A DNA stretch of 64,000 nt from Euglena gracilis. Its lineage: Eukaryota; Euglenida; Euglenophyceae; Euglenales. The stretch covers positions 9,157,071 to 9,221,070 of the forward strand of contig CP154957.1 in NCBI GenBank assembly GCA_039621445.1, given 5' to 3'. Positions within the stretch are counted from its first letter, which is position 1; each line of letters opens with the position of its first letter. The notes under the pieces are model-generated. The model was not told the origin of the DNA. It ran no database searches and saw only the letters and a program-made list of their open reading frames with translations. A program made the position numbers and the translations under genes. Positions 50,801 to 64,000 of this stretch are shown here, one piece after another.

Positions 50801-53363
50801 AAAGCTTTCCCCTGGGTCCAAAAAAGGTACAAAGGGGTAAATTTTTTGGCAACAAGGAAAAATTACCTCAAAAAATGCTAAATTTAACACATGCAAATGG
50901 GCAACAATGAAAAAAATGTCAAAAATCTCCCATTCTAATGGCATTTTCACAGTTATGGGGGGTCTTTTTGGATTTCCTCCAAAAACCTTCTTTTTTGGGT
51001 CTCGTTTTTTTTGAAAATTTATGAGAACAAGCAGGGGGATCTTATTTTTGGGGGAGTTACAAAGAACTGTGAGAGCGTGTAGAGTGTCGCAGGTTTTTTA
51101 TTATTATTAAAGACAAATTGACGCCAATCCAATGGGGAGTGTTATATAATTCCGGAAGATCACTCCTCTGGATTTAAAATACAAATGCCCACCAGTTATC
51201 CTTTCAGTTCAAATACTTCTACTGCTTGGCAAGCTGAGGACCATCAGCTCCGTGACACTGGAATTAAGCCAACCAAAAACCAACCCAAAATATAATGCGG
51301 AGCACGAAAGGATTTTCATATTCACCATCTTATGCATGCACATAACATGCACACACTATTCATACGTATATTTGTGAATCTTCAAGGAGCAGCCCCTCAT
51401 TTTCATTGAGGTAAACCTGAAAAATCTCTGCCCAAATCCTCCAGTTTTTTAAGGAACGGCGAATTGGCGGCCCTCCAACCCAGGGGGTTTGTCAATTTGC
51501 TCTGGTCATCACTGGGGACCTGGATGGCACCCACGGATTGTGGTCAAATGCTGGGTTGCTCGTGGTACTTGTAACTCATGCCGGCCGCTTGCACCACTTT
51601 TGCAGGGGCAGGCCGATGAGAGGCGCTTTGCCCTGTACCGCTTCACCTCGGCAACCATGGCATACGGCCGGGGGTACCTTCACAGTTGGCCCACTGAGGT
51701 GCACCGTGCCTGTTCCGTTTTGCGTCTGCCTTTCAATGCAATCCCAGAAACCCTGTGGGGTTGCTTCCCCACCACCCATTGGGTTTCTGGGATTCCATCC
51801 TCCAGAGAGCCCTCATCAATGATCCTCAAGCCCGTTGAATCATATCTGAATCATAAATTAGGAATTTATTTTATATAATAATAACAGAATGATATAATAT
51901 AATAAATATTTATAAATCATAAATATATTTACACACACATATTTTTGTAGAATGTGTAATATATTGGTATGAATTAAATTTTTAGATCAAAAGCTCCTTT
52001 TGACCCTAAACCCTAAAAAACTAAAAACCCTAAGGTGTGTGAAGGGATTCCCTTCGCGAGAGACCTCCCGGGAAAACCTGCTCCTCTAGACAGCAGTCTC
52101 CAGCCATTTTGTGGAACGGGACGGCTGTCCTGTGTCCAGTTCGGTCTAGACGGAGAATTATTGGTTTCTCAAACTATCATTTTCCTGACAATTTTGGCTG
52201 ACGGACTGCAACCCAGCTGGATTTGAGTCTGTGTTGGGTACCAGCCGGTTTCAGTCTGGCAGGCAGCTTGAGCTCTCTCATGGCCTTGAAGAGAACCAGT
52301 CAACGCAGATCCGGTGGGTACCATTTCTCCCAGACAGGTGTTAAACGATATGGAGCCGGCGGAGCGCGATGTGCTGCACCCTCCCTACCGCCTGCGCCTG
52401 AACCAGTGCCTTGCTCCCCCCCAAGGGTTCCCCAAGCCAGCAGCCAGGGACCCACCATTGGCAAAAAAAAAACATTTTCATTTGCATTATTTGCGGGTTT
52501 TCAGGATTTTCTACAGGTTCCAATTTTTTTGGCCCACGGCTCCACTTTTGCCCCACCCCCCTCTCTCCGGCTGCTTATCTTCGCTGCCATACCCCAGCCA
52601 GCCAGTGAGGCTCTCAGCTGGACACGCCCTGCCAGGGGCGTGAAGCGACGGTCTTGCCCGGAGCGCGAGGTGGTTGGTGGGGACGCTGGTGTCCCCCACC
52701 CTCAAGCCCCTGCATTAATACTGTCCCGTGCCACCTTGCATTCTTTTCTGCATGCACTTTATCACAGGAATCTGCGTCACTCGATTGGAGGGCGATTTTA
52801 AATTTTATCGGCATCCATGAAATGATAAAATATGCAAATTCTGTAGAGATGAGAAATGTCGCACTGGGCTTTCAAAATGACGAGGTAAGCCACAGTCCAA
52901 GGTAAGGCCTGGCACAGTTTTTTTCAAAGTGAAAAAAAAAGAAGAAATAAAAAAATGAAAAAAGCAAGAAAGAAAAAAGAAAAAAAGCAAAAAAAGAAGA
53001 AAAATGAAAAGAAAAAATGAAGAATTTAGTTGGCCCCACTTTTGGCCTGAATGGCTGAAAGTGCAAAAGAAAACTCGCCCCATTTTATGTTTATCGGCAT
53101 GCTTTGCATTTGCTGGCAACACAATCCCCACATACATCGCTGCATTTTCCTTTTTGGAGTGTTATTGTGCCTGCCGGTTTACTGAGCCCGCTGTCAGCTT
53201 CAAAAGTCTCACCAGGGCCTCTCTGCCTCATTTTGCTTTGCCCCGAATCCCCCCTGGGAAGTGGCCATCGTATGGGTGGCGGGGGTTTGCCCCCATCCCG
53301 GCCCCACGGGACACTGCGAAGGTCGACCTTGACCAGGCCATCTTCGGCGCGCCGTACTTCTGA
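47645..53363 (+). CDS. Phytanoyl-CoA dioxygenase (PhyH) family protein
   Basis: The exons give, in order: HPKLVPKLHALV and YRLDHLPLLLIQRG, GFDLHGGAV, LRYECHNGRLYTNLLALSVQ-LTDVAAG, GGFCIVPGSHKANF, KAGDAILFSEATTHGALPW, ERRFALYRFTSATMAYG, ERDVLHPPYRLRL, and the end DLDQAIFGAPYF. These are the landmarks of the PhyH family of Fe(II)/2-oxoglutarate oxygenases: the jelly-roll strand before the metal site, the GGF-x-x-[VI]-PGSHK strand, and the distal His in 'F-E-A-x-x-HG-x-x-PW', which normally binds iron. Substrate cannot be told from sequence. Phases agree from 47858 through 49304. The N-terminus is unresolved, and one stretch of the first exon changes frame. One intron is a TIR element. Confidence 0.8.
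47859..48400. other. Intron, repeat fragments
   Basis: Contains 'GGTGGTTGGGTGGGTGGGTG' and C/G runs resembling 29.43 kb. No gene. Confidence 0.45.
48401..48447 (+). CDS. PhyH exon 2, ends inside a TIR element (GC donor)
   Basis: Acceptor CCCCATCCAG. Phase-1 join gives G, then VEGFDLHGGAVAHCQ. Donor is GC (CCAG|GCTTCT). The LHGG motif sits where PhyH relatives have HGG before the metal site. Confidence 0.75.
48445..48761. mobile_element. Introner: TIR element co-extensive with a PhyH intron (317 bp)
   Basis: Left end CAGGCTTCTGCTTAAGGGTC; right end, reverse complemented, CAGGCTTTTGCTCAAGGACC. Flanks CCCACTGC (48437-48444) and CCCACGAC (48762-48769) match at 6 of 8. The intron (48448-48751, GC...AG) lies wholly inside. 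Retained are CAG on the left and 10 nt on the right which, with the 8-nt duplication, add 21 nt (7 codons) in frame. The protein shows the scar: VAH, CQQKP, AHDG. Confidence 0.85.
48752..48866 (+). CDS. PhyH exon 3
   Basis: Acceptor GGTCCTTGAG (within the TIR). Reads QKPAHDGTWNRELRYECHNG, then RLYTNLLALSVQLTDVAA. Donor GTGCCA, phase 1. 'G-R-x-Y-x-x-L-x-x-L-x-x-x-L-x-DV' is a PhyH strand. Confidence 0.8.
48867..49236. other. Intron, nothing recognised
   Basis: T-rich. Two GTTCCTTTTGTTC words near 48890-48920. Confidence 0.4.
49237..49304 (+). CDS. PhyH exon 4
   Basis: Acceptor CGCATCGCAG, donor GTCCGT. Phase-1 join: GSGGFCIVPGSHKANFACPP then SIQ. PGSHK is the strongest family signature in the gene. 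Confidence 0.9.
49305..50521. other. Intron with repeats R3 and R2
   Basis: 49660-49800 matches 12895-13030 (R3). 49900-49990 has GAGGACTGGTTC, CCTGACTGGTTTTCG (GTGACT family). 50080-50230 is R2 copy 3 (AGGCGCCTATTTTCCAAG, GTCGAAACCCTC). Otherwise T-rich. Confidence 0.5.
50522..50632 (+). CDS. PhyH exon 5, distal iron-binding His
   Basis: Acceptor CTCCCCACGCAG, donor GTGTGT. 37 codons: ALKKHLHVLVQPELKAGDAI then LFSEATTHGALPWRPQP. The His in THGALPW is in the position of the second metal ligand. Confidence 0.85.
50633..51605. other. Intron with GGGGTCTTATTTTT words
   Basis: 50740-50770 and 51000-51050 carry GGGGTCTTATTTTT/GGGGATCTTATTTTTG words, as at 41.7 kb. The rest (51060-51600) shows nothing. 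Confidence 0.45.
51606..51673 (+). CDS. PhyH exon 6 (3' end approximate)
   Basis: Acceptor CACTTTTGCAG. Reads GQADERRFALYRFTSATMAY then GRG, donor near GTACCT. Fits the PhyH strand 'ERRxLxYRYxPxxMxYG'. Confidence 0.7.
51674..52337. other. Intron, AT-rich; short telomere-like tract
   Basis: 51850-51975 is AT-rich. 52002-52032 reads TGACCCTAAACCCTAAAAAA then CTAAAAACCCTAA, a short CCCTAAA-type interstitial tract. Confidence 0.5.
52338..52405 (+). CDS. PhyH exon 7
   Basis: Acceptor CTCCCAGACAG, donor GTGCCT. Reads VLNDMEPAERDVLHPPYRLR then LN. 'L-x-x-x-R-x-x-L-x-PPY' is common near the C-terminus of this family. Confidence 0.7.
52406..53321. other. Intron, possibly hiding one exon
   Basis: The phases of 52405 (2) and 53322 (0) do not join, so a short exon is likely missed. 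A candidate near 52767 has only weak signals. 52915-53020 is an A-rich (GAAAAAA)n run. Confidence 0.4.
53322..53363 (+). CDS. PhyH last exon
   Basis: Acceptor GACACTGCGAAG, then VDLDQAIFGAPYF and TGA (53361-53363). Confidence 0.65.
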   Translation, partial: VDLDQAIFGAPYF

Positions 53364-54312
53364 AGCCGCCCCCCTCCCAACCCACCTCCTTCCTCGTCGG
53401 AGGCCCCCCAGCAAGACGCTTCCAGCGTCGACCTCCGATACTGTTCTCTGCGTGTGTTACAGTGGTGATGGGTATTTGGGGCTGGGGTGGCGTGGGGCGG
53501 ACGTACCGCCCCACCCATCCCCGCTGGCCCCCCCACTTGTGTGTTTTGCACTTCTCCACAGAAAGCCTTCTTGAAAGGTCGCTGTTTGCACCTTTCGCGT
53601 TGTGATGCTCTCGCCTTTTGTTGCCTGTCGCTCCAAATCTCCCCTCAGCATGCAGCTTGGAGCTGTGACTCGACAGTTTTAGATGCAGGATGAGGATGAG
53701 GAGGAGATGGAGGGAAGCATTTTTGTATTCCACTGTCCCATGGTACTGAAGCAATGAGAAATATTGAACGGCAATTAAATCTGTGTTGGAAGCTCTCAGC
53801 TGGCTGATGTCGAGGAAGGAATTACCCCCCCCCCCCCCAAATAAGAACCCACAGGGGCATTATTTTTGTCTGAAGTCCCTGCTAGAGGGGTTTACTGTGT
53901 CTGAGATGTCCAGAATGAAAGATGACATAATTATGTTAAACGATTTTCCTGCCCTGCTCGATAGAAACCAGATGCAAGATGTGCAACCTCCCTCTCTGAC
54001 CAAGAGCCAATACCTTGTGAATATGAAATACCAAACAACTTCAAACAAACAGTCCCAACAGCCACAATTCAAAAAAGCACTTTTTCCGTGAACACGAGCT
54101 GCAGTTGTCGTAGCAATATCCAATATGATGGAAATGCGTAGCAACACTTCCAAGCCGGTTGACGGACATCTATGTGGCATTCTCACCTCACAAACGGGAT
54201 GAAGTGGTTTGTTTTTGCCTCCTGGACCGCAGCCAAACGGGAACCAATCACTGCGAAGACCTGCTCACTGCAGCCACCCCTGCCCGCTTGTCCCAGCGAC
54301 CGGCCCTCCGCC
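53364..54312. other. Intergenic region upstream of the DnaJ gene
   Basis: About 950 bases between the dioxygenase stop and the DnaJ ATG. It holds GGGTTTACTG and a 'CCCCCCCAAATAAGAACCC...GGGGCATTATTTTTG' repeat (53828-53865), like 41.7 kb. No TATA-type promoter could be called. 5' UTR presumably just before 54313. Confidence 0.4.
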
Positions 54313-63686
<9,374 letters not shown>

Positions 63687-64000
63687 GTGTCGCGGACGTC
63701 TGGCTGGAGTCTGTTGTGTGAGCCAACGAACTGTTTCCAGGGCTTGGCTTTGGGAATATGACGTCCGCGAAGAACTGCGGTCTCCCATAGTTCTCCTTGG
63801 AGCGCCGTACGACGATGTGGCTGACACCGGGAATGGAAACAGTGTTCGGGTGTTGACTGACAGGTACCCGAAAACAGGGTTAAAAAAAACTCCAAATGAA
63901 ACTGGGGTGTAATTGTTCGGCCACTTGCTGCGATCAGCAGCTCCATTTCGGGGCGGCGGACCCCAGGGGCCAAAAGATTCTTTTTTTTTGCACAAAGCAT
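63687..64000. other. DnaJ intron 10 (incomplete), nothing recognised
   Basis: No C-terminal DnaJ residues found up to the window edge. Confidence 0.5.

Overview
The window is nuclear DNA of a eukaryote, probably a microbial alga or other protist. Short GC-rich exons (30-190 nt) are scattered in long, low-complexity introns full of poly-C/poly-G runs, CA/TG microsatellites and dispersed repeats. Every gene I could build is on the + strand, so the window looks like a one-directional gene array. Most introns are GT-AG, but several need GC-AG and one or two may need GA-AG. Together with one-way gene order, TIR-bearing introns and a short CCCTAAA-type tract, this resembles dinoflagellates (or algae with similar introns). 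The taxon is inference. I recognised no rRNA, tRNA, CRISPR or bacterial operon structure.

Layout: (1) 465-2122, last exons of an EF-hand-like protein. (2) about 4.1-19.24 kb, a membrane-anchored, helix-rich protein of unknown function; its C-terminus is well defined (TGA at 19242-19244). (3) about 19.84-44.45 kb, a large gene whose exon phases link an EF-hand-like pair, a single membrane helix and several tandem extracellular dCache-type modules. (4) about 47.6-53.36 kb, a phytanoyl-CoA dioxygenase-family (PhyH) Fe(II)/2-oxoglutarate enzyme. (5) 54313 to beyond the window, a type-I (DNAJA/Ydj1-like) Hsp40 co-chaperone with J domain, G/F linker, four zinc motifs and C-terminal substrate domain; its last residues lie past the right edge.

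The most interesting result is intron origin. Two introns (in genes 2 and 4) are almost exactly co-extensive with terminal-inverted-repeat elements that start CAGG and end CCTG, are flanked by imperfect 8-bp target-site duplications, and are spliced GC-AG just inside the element ends. The bases left in the mRNA (15 and 21 nt) keep the reading frame. A third element supplies the 3' splice AG from its own target-site duplication, and two intact relatives (one with a perfect 8-bp duplication) sit inside introns. This looks like hAT-like introner elements creating introns. A separate TIR family (GATTGATATC ends, about 7-bp duplications) and three local clusters of hairpins, each with its own stem sequence, add to the picture.

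Exon borders were placed by eye from frame, phase and splice signals. Borders marked approximate are uncertain, and no homology search was run. The genes are neighbours but show no evident shared pathway.
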